Below, piece by piece: positions 12,642-27,665 of a DNA stretch of 64,000 nt. A program made the position numbers and the translations under genes. The notes beneath the pieces are model-generated. The model made no database searches, was not told the DNA's origin, and saw nothing but the letters and a program-made list of their open reading frames with translations. The stretch is taken from contig NC_135554.1 in the NCBI RefSeq assembly GCF_964340395.1, positions 21,342,592-21,406,591 of the forward strand, read 5' to 3'. Source of the DNA: Glandiceps talaboti. Lineage: Eukaryota > Hemichordata > Enteropneusta > Spengelidae. Position 1 is the first letter of the stretch; every line of letters begins with the position of its first letter.

Positions 12642-12718
12642 CCACACACACACACAGACAGACAGACAGACGCCGGGCGATCCCTATAGCACTACTGAAC
12701 CTCAGTTCAGTTGTGCTA
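11319..12718. mobile_element. probable non-autonomous element with 11-bp terminal inverted repeats
   Basis: The ends are TAGCACAACTG (11319-11329) and its exact complement CAGTTGTGCTA (12708-12718). Inside are six tandem copies of a unit of about 115 bp built around gttgctatgggcgtggtc (about 11450-12060), then three related stretches reading like 'tttgaccaaaaatcacattttt...aatttgcatatcac', and a CA/GACA microsatellite (12608-12670) near the right end. No transposase or reverse transcriptase frame is present, so it would be mobilised in trans if at all. No clear target-site duplication was seen, so the class is unknown. A 24-bp match to the left-end flank occurs again at 28673-28696. Confidence 0.5.
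11450..12060. repeat. tandem array, six copies of a unit of about 115 bp
   Basis: The phrase gttgctatgggcgtggtc recurs at about 11457, 11571, 11685, 11800, 11914 and 12028, followed each time by a variant of gctagg, atttgcatacat, ttgaatgtttattcattt. The last copy is degenerate (gttgctaaagggcgtgg). An apparent 119-codon frame across it is a repeat artefact. Confidence 0.85.
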
Positions 12719-15700
12719 AAAAGTAACTGACAATGCAGACTGTGTGTGTGGTTTTTTAATTTTCATAATTTTTATAACGACACAAAAACTGACAGCACAT
12801 ACAGATCTATATAAATTATTCATCTTGATAATTTTTGAATATATGGAATAATAACAAAATTGCTACATTAGGTTAAGAATAACACAATTTGTTATAGACT
12901 CTGCACAACAGAACCCTGCCCAGACTGTCTGTCTATGTTCAAGTGGAATGCCACGACTGTATTAAAACAAAGGTATATTTTGTAAACTTTGGGTTATGGC
13001 AAGTCATTTTATGATCTTACATCGCATACATTATGTTGGATTGCCAAGAAAACATGAACTGAATATGTGTTGCTTATACATTGTTCAATGGCAATCTTTA
13101 TCATGAACATACATTGTCTCATGGGAACCAACAGATATGCATATACAATAGCTGAGCATAAATATTCATGAGTGAATTTTTTGATGGCAATAAGCAATTA
13201 TGTGTCGTGAACATTTAAGTTCTATCGCATATGCATGTTTGCTGACTCCCATGAGGCAATGTATACCTATGGCAAGGAGCTAACCTGAACAATGAATGGG
13301 GAACAAGTTTCAGTTGCAAATAAGTTTTTTTTCTTGGGAGTCACACAGCAATGTGAAATCATCCATAAACCAGAAATATTCATATCCATACAGGTTAAAT
13401 TGGCTTAGTTCTTGAAAAGACCCACTTATGGTGCAAACTACTTGAAAATTCAAGCTTTTAATTGAAGTTTTGTGCCATTTACTACTACTGTAACCATGAA
13501 ACGACTCTTCATATACCAAAGTTTACAAACATGCTGTTATGTCCTAGTGTTGCATTCACCTGTATGATGGATGTTGTCATCGGTAAACTCTAACAAGATG
13601 TGTATGTATTCTGTAGTTGATGGTATTAGTATGTCCAATTAATCATCCCCCCTTTTCTGTACAATCAACTCTCATTTTGGATTGAAACTATTTACACTAC
13701 AAAGTATAACAAAATACTGCTGTGAATTCAAATAAAAACATCTCCCTAGGCAATTATAAAACAATTTCACAAAAAAAGTACAAAAAATGGATAACTTGGA
13801 TATGTTCCTTACTATATACAACTTTTACATATTTATAAACTGAAATGAAATACTACTAGATAATCTAAATATCTAGTCAATACTACGACTAGCTATAGAC
13901 AGAAAATGCTGTACAAATGACATGGTGATGATAGTGATTGAAAAAAGTACAACTTTCAAATGAATTGAAATAGGAAAATACTATTAAAGCAAGGTCACAA
14001 GGTGGGATAATTAATTATTCAATTAAATATTCAAATCAGAGGTCAAGTGATTGAAACACAAGCATTTGACAATGTGCATTTCCTTGCATGTGTACACTAG
14101 TTGTAACCTTGCCTGAGGATGTCTGTGTTCATGTTCTTAACATGTTCAAAAACAAAACATCTAATCTATATACATTTTATTTATTACCCACTAGTTGTTA
14201 TTTGTTTTAGATTCCTGACGAAGGTAATTTGCACAGGACCGAAAACGTAGAAATCAAAGGTTTTAAATTCAACCTCATTTGGAGTAAATTTTTGCCTTTT
14301 TTATATCAAACTCAAATCTCTTCAAGTTCTAGTCTCCTGATGAAGTGTGCATTCTCTGTAGTTGGACTGATCTTTGTTTATTCAACAAACTATATATTTG
14401 ACAGGCCATCAAAGCTCCTACACTGCTTTTTGATCTGTTCAACACGCTTGCTTGACTGCAACAATGATAATCCTGACACAATTTACAGAAAACAGCGTCA
14501 CTCAGATACCACTATCAATATCTGTATGACATGAATCTCACTGTATTATGGATTACCTATGACTTAACATGAATTGTGCCTTAGAAATAATATATTTAAA
14601 CTTTTGCTGGTATTTTGTTCAAGCAAACTCAAACCCATTCTTATTTTTAAGAAAAAAGGGGACACAGAGATGAAAATGTCAAAAGTAAGCCCTTTTAGAA
14701 GCCAACATGGTCATTGAATACTATCCTTATGGGAAAATAAATGATTGTTGTTTTAGTTGAAAACAAGATGGAGGACCCCATATTTCCTTTAATATTTCAA
14801 GAACCTGAAGCAAACTTCCATATGGCAAAGTTTGGAGAGATTTGCAAGAACTCAGATTTTCAGCAAAATTCATCCTGGAGGTGTATTTCATCTTAAACTG
14901 CATGTTAACTTCAATATTCAGTTTTCATTACCGAACTATTACTTTAACCTTTGCTCAACTCAAGTAATATAAATTAATATCAGTATATGTTTGAGATGGG
15001 TATGTTATTATTATCGAGATAAATATTATAATTGTGAACTTTTCTTTTACTTCATAAGAATGTTAGTCCATGTGGATAATATTGACATGCTTCAATGATA
15101 CGGTAGGGTGTGACCAGGAACTAACAGCAATCGTGAACACTTTAAGGAAAAGTCATACAATGTGTGTATTTTTCTACTTTACTCTCTTTCCATACATGTT
15201 TCATTTTATATAACAAGAGACTTTAATAAACCATCATACTCTGAAACAAAATAGATGAATTAATATGGAAAATCTTCTTTTGAAAAACATAAATGAACAC
15301 ACATAATCACCTTCGAAGACAACTCAGACCACTGTGACAGTAAACCTATTGTAGTATAGTCTGAGGTGACACCTTTGAAATGGAACACAAATGCTGCAGT
15401 AAAACATTTTGTCGTAGAATTTTCACTGTTATCCATTTTAGAGTCTATGGAAGAAATTATTGATCATCAATGTCAAACTGATCAGAGACTTTCTAAATGT
15501 CATGCGTAGGTCTTGCAATTTTCTTTATAAGGGGGAGAATGTCTGTGGTTACAAATCCAAGATTTCAAACAGACATGCAACTTTCAAACATGGCAAGACT
15601 ATATGGATATTATAAGTATTAACTACAAATAACCCCAATATATAAATAACAAGTTATCAACCTTCTACCGAGATAACTTATAAATCCAATGTGAAAAGAG

Positions 15701-16186
15701 GAATTTGGAGGTTTAGTTTATACCATTACTGGGATAGCCATAAACATCAAAGCTAGATATGGGTTAACAATTTCTGTACAATAGAACAAGGTATCGCTAG
15801 ATCTTTCCTTCTGGTATCATTTTATTCAAAACCAGTGTATGTACTATAATCACTTTCTATAATCATTTACAATACTCTAGATTTCTTTCAGTAATTTTTA
15901 TATGAGTATCGAAACTGTGGGTTAACATCAATAAATGACTCTTGGATTAGAATTGGTCTTTCAATGAAGTATAAAAACCTTACTGAGTTGAAGTGTTTGT
16001 TTGCTTTCCATAATTTCAATAAAAGCATATTTCAGAGTTTGACTGATTGACAGTATCACAGCAAATGAATTAAAGACAAACCTCAATCTTCTTTGCTATC
16101 AACTGCACAGAATGAAGTGAAGCAGTTGGCGTATTTCATTACTTTTGACAAATAAACACTTGTTTGTGAGGCAAGATCATAGTGAC

Positions 16187-16242
<56 letters not shown>

Positions 16243-17539
16243 TATATGGCATTATTTGAAAATTTCAAAGTGCAGTCCATGAAATACAATTGAAATCAAC
16301 CTACGTTGTGTCCAAAGATCGATGTGTAATATGTATACTAAATGAGATTTTGATACTTATAACAAGTTAAATTGCCTTGAATTTGTGGTATAATCCTCAC
16401 AAACACAATTACGAGGAAATCTCCTTTTGAGTCACTAGTGTGTCTTCTGGCTATGTGAGTTGAAATACTATGAACATCTACTAATTATGGCAAGTCAATA
16501 GAGATGGCACATCTGCCACACAATTAATGTTAATGTAATCTTAAAACAATGTTAGAGGTGTTTTGAAAGTGATATACACAGAAGTGCACAAACTGCTGAC
16601 ACACTGTATTTGTGCAGTGTAAAAGAGTAATCATCACTCCCAATCAATTGAGGCCTGTCACTGCAAATCAAGCTCATAATACTCACGAAATTGTCACAAA
16701 AAATAGAAAATTACCTCTGTTTTAGTATTAGACACAGCAATAGTGGATAACAGTTATTCACCATTTAGGCCTCAAAACTGAATCCGTTTTAAAATGGGAT
16801 CAGTTTTAAACACTAAGAAAAGTAAGGGGGAGGTTTTCACAGAAAGGGACAGATGAAAGAAACAATTAGTGTTAAATAAATATCAAATAAGTTCAGTCAA
16901 TTTGAAGGCATTATGTAGATCAAATTCTTCAACTTCAAGCAGCATGTCGACAATATACAAGTGAGCACTCCAAAACTATTGTGGATTTGTATTCTCAAAA
17001 AACAGCCTGGTTATGCAAATGAGCCACTTGACGGTGATAATCAATCAATATACAAATTGCGCCATGACAAAAATGTGTTCACATTTAAATGAGTAATTTG
17101 ACAGTAATAATTTGTATATAAAACTGGCATGTTATGCAAATGAGCCACTTAGAAACAGTATGTGGAATGAATCATTGAAACTGAGTGGTGATATGGAAAT
17201 GAACAACTACAATACTGTTAAAAAGACTGTAATATGCAAATAACCTAATTATAATGATAGTGACAAGTGTGGCATAACTTAAAGGTCAGAGTGAATAGCC
17301 CTCAATGAGAAGACAGATTTCAGTGAAGCAGACAGAAATGACATGATGACTATATTCAGCTTTAAAAGCTGCGATTAAGCGACAATGGATACAGCTTACA
17401 AAATAAATATGTAGAGCGCATACAGTTGTGTTTCTTGAATTCAGAAATAATGGCTACAGCTAAAAGTGTATAAAAATCAACGCTGACAATACAAACATAG
17501 CATAAAATATTCATAAAAGAAAAGCCTTTGTTTATGAGT
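12719..17539. other. region downstream of STK11; possible 3' UTR, no coding exon seen
   Basis: Nearly 5 kb without a convincing coding segment. The part nearest 17.5 kb is presumably STK11 3' UTR, but its end cannot be placed. An (AAT)n microsatellite lies at about 16189-16233. Between 17010 and 17240 a loose repeat of 'atgcaaatgagccacttgacagtaataat' recurs three or four times. The 101-codon plus-strand frame at 14229-14534 has no family resemblance or splice context. Confidence 0.4.
16189..16233. repeat. (AAT)n microsatellite
   Basis: About 13 AAT/ATA units followed by aatgataatgatt. Confidence 0.95.
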
Positions 17540-17682
17540 TCATTGGAGTTTACAATTCGTTAGTTTTCTAACTTTGTGCCGTGACACACTTGCTCTGCGC
17601 TGCTCACTCCCCTTTCGCTGCTCACTTCCACTGCGTTGCTCCTTTTGTAAAGCTGTTTGACTATCGTTACCATTATCAGTAC
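17540..17682 (-). CDS. STK11: STK11 last coding exon: C-terminal regulatory tail
   Basis: Follows acceptor ttaatcctttcAG and encodes a low-complexity linker ([15 protein letters not shown]) ending [10 protein letters not shown] and TGA. The CKLQ end matches the CKQQ farnesylation box of vertebrate LKB1 in position and type. The identification rests on that tail and on reading phase; the linker itself is not conserved. Confidence 0.88.
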
Positions 17683-20600
17683 CTGAAAGGATTAAAAAAC
17701 AATGTATCAAAGCTACGATTTCCTGAAGGAATGTTAGAATCACAAATGCTTGGTGATCTTGTGTAATGTAACCATGCAGAGAAATGTTCATCCTGTCAAC
17801 TGGTGCAATTTGTGACTTCGCCACTTATCCTTAGTACATCTGTAATGTAAGTTACATATTCGACTACATAAATCATCCAGAAAAACTTTTGGCCTCAATG
17901 GAGAACTGCACAGTTTCATTACAATAGACTGAAGCCATCATGTAAATATCAACACATGAACTGCTGACATAACATACCATAGGTGGCAGGAGTTAATTGT
18001 ATTTAGCAATGAAATAAGTGCACATCACAAGCAAATGGAAACCAGCACAGATTCTTTAAAAGTTGATATAAAACACAAAGAAAGGGGGAAATGAAACACA
18101 ACCAGCACATATATTTAGTTTACACACTCACCATGTTCAAGCAGGGTGACCTATGAGTTTTGACCCCCCCCCCCCCAAAAAAAAAAAAGCTTATGCAATA
18201 ATATTATTCTGTTTATGACCTTTTGGAAGGTGTAGCTAAATTTATAATGTATCAAACTGCTATCATTACAAGTGAGATGTAGAACAAAGTGAAGTGGCGT
18301 TACAGATCTAGCCATTAGATGGGCCAGGATTAACCCTTTCTGCACCACTAAACAGTTCACATTACACTGCATGTTGTTGTTTTTAAGTATGGTTGTAGAC
18401 TTTTGATTGTATAAATTCAACATTCTACTATACCTGAATGTCCAAATTGTACAACACAAGGCTCTCCTTCAAGTTCTTCTCCAAAGTCATCTATGTACTC
18501 TTCTTCTTCCTCTGCGTCTTCATCTTCATTAAGTAAGTCTTCTAGATAGGGTACCACTGTCATACTACGTAATTCATCATTGCTATCGGGTAATGGAGGA
18601 AGAGGTACTGCTTCACCTATCTCTGGATGTTTCTTCATCACCCATCTGGTTGTAAAGAAATTACACACATCAGTTTTATGAAAAAACAGCTTCTTAAAAA
18701 AGTCTCCTGAAGTGCAAAAGTGGTTGAAGATTCAACCTCTTTCGCACTCATTTACTGAAGAAAGCATGTCTTCTTAGAAGATACACCCCCCTCAAATAAT
18801 TTACTTCTACGTGACTTAATGGTGGCGTGATCTAAAAGAAATTGGTGGCAACAAATAAATATTACGAAGTGTCAGTGATATGCAAGAAAAGGCTAATTGA
18901 CACTACATTTTCTGGCTTTGTGCCCTGCCCTTACAACCTGAAATTTGATGGTAGTTGCTATTTAATATTGATTATAATCATAAATAAAATGCACACACAC
19001 TAAGTGTTAAAGTGTGAATGCACATACACATAATCTTGCTGTAACTCTGTATCTCATCTGACAGTAATATCCATTTGTGTTCACAGTGAGATCAAATGTA
19101 TCATTTTATCAGTGTCTGTATTTCATTGGTAACAAAAAACTCTTATGTGAGACATAAAAACACGTTGCCTAATTCAAACACTCTCTAATTTTGGTAGTAA
19201 CTCCTTTAAAACAAAATCACAATCTACCGACAAATCTCATTACTGGAAGAAAAGTGAACAGTCATTGTGAAGGTTACAAATTTCACAAACATTAGTTGTT
19301 AGACTTCTGAAGACACTTTAAAGGAGTAATAATTGTACAAATTTATTTATCATCAACAAGGTGCTAAAAAGAAGAAGACTTACGGATGCTGCAGAACCTG
19401 CTGTATTGAAAATCTTTTCTCTTGTTCATATTCTAACATGCCTGAAATAATAAAGAAGACATAGTATTTGTAGAGTATTCACTCATCTCAAGATACAACA
19501 GATGCTCATCTCAATCCACAGAATTCATACATATGTTATGTCATGAGGCTGGGCTGCAGTCTTTTATGAGAAACCAAAATCAGAACATGTGATGAGGCTA
19601 GGATGAAGTCTTTTATGAGAAACTGATTTTCAAAACAAAAATCAGAACATGTGATAAGGCTGGGTTGGTCTAATATGAGAAACTGATTTTCAAAAAAAAA
19701 ATCAGAACATGTGATAAGGCTGGGTTGAAGTTTAATATGAGAAACTGATTTTCAAAAATCAAAATCAGAACATGTGATAAGGCTAGGCTGAAGTCTAATA
19801 TGAGAAAACTTACTATCAAAATCAAAATCAGAACATGCCATTTAAACCTGCACTAGCTGTAACAATATACTCATCTTGGCGATACAGATATCATTTCTGA
19901 CCAAATAGCACTTTATATACTACACTTCGCTTGTGACATATTCGTTACACATTCTGGTCATTCCCACATTTGAAAATTATGTTTTTGAAAAGTAAATTGT
20001 AATAAATAAATTGAGAAATCCTAATCTCTCTGTTACAGTAATAATAAATAGCCTGTTTATGGCGCTAGTGGTATGTTTATCTCTCATACTGCGCTGTGTT
20101 GAGAATGTGAAAACTCTGGTAATTACTATTTGAAAATGTGCACCCAATAACCTGATTACAACCATGACGTTATTCAAATGAAGTCATTATGTAAATGTAC
20201 CCCAATCACCTGATTACAACCATGACGTTATTCAAATGAAGTCATTATGTAAATGTACCCAACAACCTGATTACAACCATGACGTTATTCAAATGAAGTC
20301 ATTATGTAAATGTAGCCCAACAACCTGATTACAACCATGACGTTATTCAAATGAAGTCATTATGTAAATGTACACACAATAACCTGATTACAACCATGAC
20401 GTTATTCAAATGAAGTCATTATGTAAATGTACACGACCCATCTGAGATGAAGACAGGAGTTAACACACGAAGCATATGAAGTGCACACGTGATAATTTAC
20501 ATGTAATTATGTAAATTTCACATACAAGTGTTTGATATCGACTTTTGGGGGGTGTGGCTTACTTGCACATTTTCATTCTCAACACAAGTGTGGTATGTGA

Positions 20601-23600
20601 GATAAATGTACTACTAGCAATGTAAACAGGCAACAGTAATAAAGACCACTGAATACAAATTATCCACACCATTTCTGTACTCACCTCTAAGTAGTTCAGC
20701 GAGTACTGGTCCAACTTCTTCTGGCATTGTAAACTCTCCCTTACCAATATTCTCAAATAATTTGTAAATGTTATCACCCTCAAATGGGTACTTTCCAGTC
20801 GTTATATTAAATCTGTACAGAGAGAAAATGGTCAGAAGATTATTTATCATGTTAGAAGTTTATTAATCATATCTAAACGGTACACAATTTTGTGCAAGTG
20901 AGCAGAAAGTTCAGAAGATTTCTTGTCCCTATGTGTACTATTACAGAAATCAAGCTATTGGCAAACTCAGATAGACAAAAACTAAAACTCTTCTTGTTAC
21001 ACATGGTAGATTACACATATGGTTGATAATGTTATGTTGTCTTGGTTATGTGGATATTATCACCCTACAATCAAGATAATGTAAACTTAGAATGCAATCG
21101 AATGTGTTGCCACATGAGGAAAACTTGCTGTCAAAAATGTAACCCTACTGTGAATGTAATTACATCAATATCCATCAATAGTTTACATCGACAAAGTTCT
21201 TTGTCAATTTACTTTCCTCTAACAACAACCTCTTGCAGTATTCCTATTTCATGCCATAAAACGACGAAAAGAAGCTACATGTACCAGTGTTATGTAACAC
21301 TTCTATTGTCTTTATAGTACTGCTTTATAGTTAAATAATCCTCTATTATATTTTTGGGTCAATGGCCTCCCAATACAGAATAAATAGACCTACTTCTTAT
21401 TAGTATTATTATCATTATTTGATAGTTTACATGTATATAACAATAATTTCAATTTCTGTCTTCTTTTTATAAATTTGTCATTTATTTATTCAATCATGAA
21501 TATGTAATACAAAGGACAATGCAAGCAAACAATCCACACACAAAAATAGAGGTAATAGTGAATAAATATATATATATATATAGGATTTGAATCAGATTGG
21601 CAATAGTTGATTTTCCGGTTCCAAGATGTATTGCGCGAGATGATCTCTCTTATGTTGTTACATTTAGTCTTGTTTTGTCTATATTACGTTTGAAATAACA
21701 TTTTCATCAGGAAAATGGAAACACATGTTGACCGCATTGATAATGAGGGATTTTATAGAACAAAGACTAAACACCATCAATGACAGTGATTTTACAGGTG
21801 AACCCAGGGTACAGTCAGGTGACAACAACCATCCCCCTGAGTAGCGCGTGCAAACACCTCAGCGTGTACACAATACATGGCATTGTATGTTGAGACGTGC
21901 AATGAATCTTGGAACCAGCAACCGGTCTATTGCCCCGGTATACTTACAATGTAATTCCAGCTGACCAGACATCCACTTTAAAGCCAGAGAAACTATCTAA
22001 TCCATTGGCAATCTCTGGAGGCTGGAAGGCTGGGGAACCCTGACTTGTTCTACAAGTATCGTCTTCAGCAAACTGATCCAGTTGCTGCAAATAACAGACA
22101 GGGAGATAATAGCAATGAAATTTCTTAGACTTACTTATTTGTGCAAAAAAGAATAAGAAGTAAAATAACACTGAAAATCTATATGAATTCTTACAGATGG
22201 GAAAAGTTATTTTGTTGTTGTCGCTATTTCTAAATTTCATGTCTTCCTACAAGACACAAGACACAAATATGGTCACCATTCACTTAGAAAGCTGTGAGCA
22301 CCACAAGTAACACATGAATTATATTCCTTCTTCTCTTGTTCAACATTACCTTTGCACACATTATTTGAAATAAAGTGGTCACACATAAATGCTACAGATG
22401 GTCTGTGATATGCAAGAAATAGCTTCATTTTGATAACTGACTCTGAAGGTCAAGGTCGAGGTCAATGGTTACTTTCTTACAAGAAAGCTTGCATGTGATT
22501 ATATGGAGTTAGACACTTGAATGGATTCTCAATGTATTGAAGTTTTCAGTTAAGTGGTAATATATTGATTTGTTACTCCAAATATGGCAGACATTCAATA
22601 AAATAGAGTTTTACCACAACTGTATTTGGCTAAAGTTTACATACTCATATTTACTGTGCCCTAAAACAAACCATCATTTGTTATAACTGTTGCCATAAAC
22701 ACCCAGAAGCATTAATTTTGCATGGAAAACTACTATCACAAACTAAATTTTTATTTACACTATGGGCAGCTGCTGAAGATTTTTCAAATCCCTGCACACT
22801 ATTTTTTTAAAAGTTGCCTGATGATACATTTATTGTAGTATTCATACCAACTTTAGTACAGACATGAGTATTCTACGCTATTCTTCTGCATTCGTTATTG
22901 GAATATGTCTTGGTATTATTGTACCAATGCAATATGTCTTCAGACAGGTATGTTTGCTTTATACTATTTAGTTTCATTTAGAGCACAGACGATGATGGCA
23001 GTATTTGGGAAATCAAGTGTTTTAAGTGTTCAAGTAAGATAAGCATTAATGGTTGATGTGCAAAATGTAGATGGTGTACTGGCTACTACCTTTTTTCTTT
23101 TTGCTTTGAATAACATATCTTTCCAGAGAAATTACGTTAATTAGTTTATAGCAACACTGATAGAATTTGGTTTGTTTTGCTCTACCAGACCAAGCAGGAA
23201 AGGTTTTAAACATTCTGAAATCACTTTTGAATAGATTTGAAGGAGGCAAGCAATTGATATTTTCATTTTCATGAAGTATTTCATGCAAAAATCTTTCCCA
23301 TTCTAGAATAATTCAGCAAAGTTTGTGTCTCCATTTCATAATTCAATGGATTTATTTCTGGCACAAGAACTTGGCTCTTGATAATTTTCAGACCTCTATA
23401 TTTGTGTATTTGGCAGCCTCGGGGCTACAAAACTTGGAATACAACATAGTTATTGCTAGTGCCATCTTTTCAATAGACTACAATCTAAAGTCTAGTCATG
23501 TATCAGGTGGTGTGGCTTACGCATAGTGCTCCTACAACTACCAGTAGTCTAGTAACTATATGTGTGTGGTTGTTTCCACAATCTCTCTCACACATATAGT

Positions 23601-24626
23601 CAAATGGACAAATTCTACCGAAAATCTAGCTAAATTTCCTGCTGTTTTACCAGTAATGATGGTAAAAAGTGATAATCTGTAACATAACATAATCTGTAAC
23701 GTAACTAAATAAACCTGTAACACATGACATGTTGATGTACAACAGCTAAATCGTACATGTTATCACCAGGCTGCCAGACCTGATGTTCAGTTGTGCAGAA
23801 CACAGATAGGACGTGAAGCATCACCATTTTATATTAACCACTCCATTGTCTTTATTAAATGTTTATAAAACAAATAGAAGCCCAACACTTTGTTAAAAAT
23901 GATTGAACTTTTGAAAAACTGGCGAAAAAAACCTTTCATATTTCTCAGCTAAAATTGGATATACACAAGTGCCGAGCAATTTGTACAGCCTGAGACATGC
24001 ACAACATGATTCCATTTTTCCTTTTAGAATGAAATGGTACCAGTAGTTTATCAATCTCAACCTAAATCAACATATATGGACAGAGTGCGTGAGACGTCAT
24101 CGTTACAATCATCAGTAGATTGCACTAAAATATCAAGACAGCAAGATGTAGACGTTGATAAGATGATACCTGTCAGCCATGACGATATATTTCCCTATAA
24201 AAAGTTTGATTCTTTTGCAATGGATTGGAATGGTATTGTTGAGGAATTTGAGTTGATGTACAGTAATCTGAAGAGAAACGGAACAGGAAAGCATTGGATA
24301 TTTGATAAACAAGGACCGGGGTCGTTTGGATTATTTTCAATCTCGAAATCAAAGTAAGGACACAATGTTATAATTTTTATCTTTTTCTTCATATTATATG
24401 TCTGTTTTTGTTTTTTGCTGCAAAGTATGTGCTTGTGTGTCCACAATGTATGTATGTATGTATGTATGTATGTATGTATGTATGTATGCATGTATGTATG
24501 TATGTATGTATGTATGTAGGTAGGTAGGTAGGTAGGTATGTATGTATGTATGCATGCATGCATGTGTGTGTATGTATGTATGTATGTATGTATGTATGTA
24601 TGTATGTATGTATGTATGTATGTATG

Positions 24627-24658
<32 letters not shown>

Positions 24659-27628
24659 TGTATGTATGTATGTACGTACGTACATACGTACGTACGTACG
24701 TACGTACGTAAGTACGTACGTACGTATGTATGTATGTACGTACGTATGTATGTATGTATGTATGTATGTATGTGTGTGTGTGTAAATTGCAATGTCAATG
24801 TATTCAAATATGCAAGCAGATAAATCACTTATCAGAGCTTGTGCATGGACTTCGGCCTTTCTACATGCATGTTGAACTCTTTCAATGAATGTCATTTCAA
24901 CAACACAATTACTGTTTGATACTAAAAGCATCTTTGGAAATAACATATATTTTACAACAAGATGCAGTATTTACAATATGCTATAATGGGCATACCACTG
25001 GTCCAATCAATTCACCATGACTGAATTCTTAATGTGCCACATAAAGTGTGATACATGTATATCCTACAATTACTATGGAATCTGCCACAACTCTTTTTTG
25101 ACATTCTTCAAGTTGCTTTTACATCACACAAGATAGACAGGTTAACAGTCATACAAACTGCAACAGATGTGAGCAGCAAGCAATCTGTTTACTTTGACAA
25201 GGAATTTCGACTACAATTATCGTATGACATCATCCCTTGAACTCTTTGAAGGTTGCATATATGGGCATGCCCCCTAATTGGTTAACCTGATTGGCAGCCA
25301 TAAATGACACAATGTCCAATTGGGTGCTTCAATGTGTTTACTCATTTTGATAAAGTTGACACCCATACCTTGTTGATTCTGTAACATATGATTCTGTGAT
25401 GCTCCAACATGGCATTTGCTCATTTTTGCTTCTGCAGATGTGTCAACTTCTTTATCATGTCAAAGCACCTTTCAACTATTTTGACTGAAGTTATAACTTT
25501 GGTGTTGGAGGCAGCCACATTGGAGAAAATTGACATGGATACTATAAAAGGAACTCTGTGAATGATCAATTTGTAGCTGGCTAATAACTGATTGCTTGTA
25601 TGTACCACTTGGGGTGTACTAACATATACAATAATCAGTTTGAAAATAAAATGATTAAAGGGATGATGACATGAGATGTACTCAAGACCGTATTCTGTAT
25701 TGGCAAACAAAACATGATTCTCACTAAGCTCAAGTCTAACGATATCATATTGTGTATTTTATGTAGGTTATACCTGTTTTCTGAGGCACAATCTATCAAA
25801 AGAGGTGGATTTATTCACGTAGTTGTGGAATCATATGATGGATACGGAAACAAACGCTTGAGGGGAGGTGATTTCCTGCAGGCAGTGATGTCAAACGACA
25901 GATTCAAACAAAGAACAGCTGGGAGAATATTTGATTACCTAAATGGCACCTATAGTATATACTTCTTTGCTGGATGGCAGGGAGATGCAACCATCACTGT
26001 TAAAATGTACACCGCCAGAGAGGCTATCCTGTTTCTGAACAATATGTACAGTAGTAGTGGTCAACATCTACAGTGGACTGGCTACTTTAGTGACGGTAAC
26101 ACAACCCAATCAAGCATCTGCAATGTCATATACCAAGACATTTGGGAAGAAAAGTGTGAGTTTGTAAACCCACTGTCTCTTGGGAGCACAGCATTTGTTT
26201 GTGATAAACCTGACAACTTATCTTGTAACACAATATATGATACAGGCCACAATGTAATTGACATGGATGAAAAAACTGCAGAGGAGATCACAGGCAAACA
26301 GTATCTTTTCAAAATGTGAGTATCAGAAAAATCATTTAAAACCAGTTAAAACTAGTTTGAAATCAGTTAAGTGTATGTATAGTCAGAGAATCTTCTTATC
26401 TGATTAAAATCTGATGTGGTGAATTTGGCAAGCAACTTCTTTAATTACCTCCTACTTTTATTGTTGTTTTGTTCCTTTTTTGTACCTACATCTGACACAA
26501 TACCATTGGAGTTCTCATACAAATCTTGAGTGCTGAGTGGATTTACTCAACTAATGAGAATGTGTCTTTTGCCAAAACATACTGTACAGTATCTTGGAAA
26601 GCTCTGTTCAAAAAGTGCTCTAATATAGGGATCTTGCAAACCCGCCACGTTGAATGTTGCATCATGGGAAATGTGATAATAAATACTAATCAATATGTAT
26701 TGTAAACAATGTTGATACATTGTTTGTAACAACATAATAATCAATTCATAGTTAGTCTGACCATTGTGGGAGGTTAATTTTATCAGGTACTCCAGATTAA
26801 GCAATAACCACAGATAATCCCATAGTCATTTGTATCTGAGCATGCTCAGTCTGGATTGCAAGTTCCCTATTAATGCATGCAGAATGCAGACACAGATGTC
26901 ATGGCATTGGTAGTCCTCTTCAATTCTTGGATGCTATATAGTAAGATGGATTCTGATTGGCTATTTGGATTAAAGTACAAGATCTGTAAGAGAACTCGTA
27001 TGGTATTGTGTCAGATGTACGTACAAGGTGTTCAAAGAACAATAAACAATAAATGACAATAAAAGTAGGAAGTAAATAAAGAATCGCCCCAGTGTCTACT
27101 ACTGTTTGATCACAGTCAACACCAATAATGGTTATAGGGAATCTGATAATATGAATATCTGTTTCCTGAGTTTGCTTGACACTATACACAGAACTTTCCC
27201 GACATTGTGGACTTGACCACAAAACTTGACTTTCAGTACTTGAGTGTAGAAGGTTTCCATGGTGTCCCGTTAATCCAATGCAGGTAATTTGGCATTAACG
27301 TAAATGCACCTTGCTGTTACACTTTGTTCAAGAAATCTTCAACCCATTCTCAATTATAGTTTTATCTGTATTCACAATTCACTCAACAGAGCGCAAAATG
27401 ACCAACCAATTGACCATCCTATCGATGTCAAAATTTCAGGTAGGAATAGTTACTTGTCACAAATATACAATTTTAACGTAACGATAATGATTACTTACTT
27501 CAAAACCAATGTTTACTTTTGATTATCAATTGAGAGAGAGAGAGAAAGAAACAGAAAGACAGACAGACAGACAGAGACATAGGGACAGACAGACAGACAG
27601 ACAGACAGAGGCAGAGAGGCAGTCACAT

Positions 27629-27665
<37 letters not shown>

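Noticed and set aside
24389-24946. Long YIHT- and YVCM-type open frames
   Set aside because: They are translations of a TATG/TACG tetranucleotide microsatellite.
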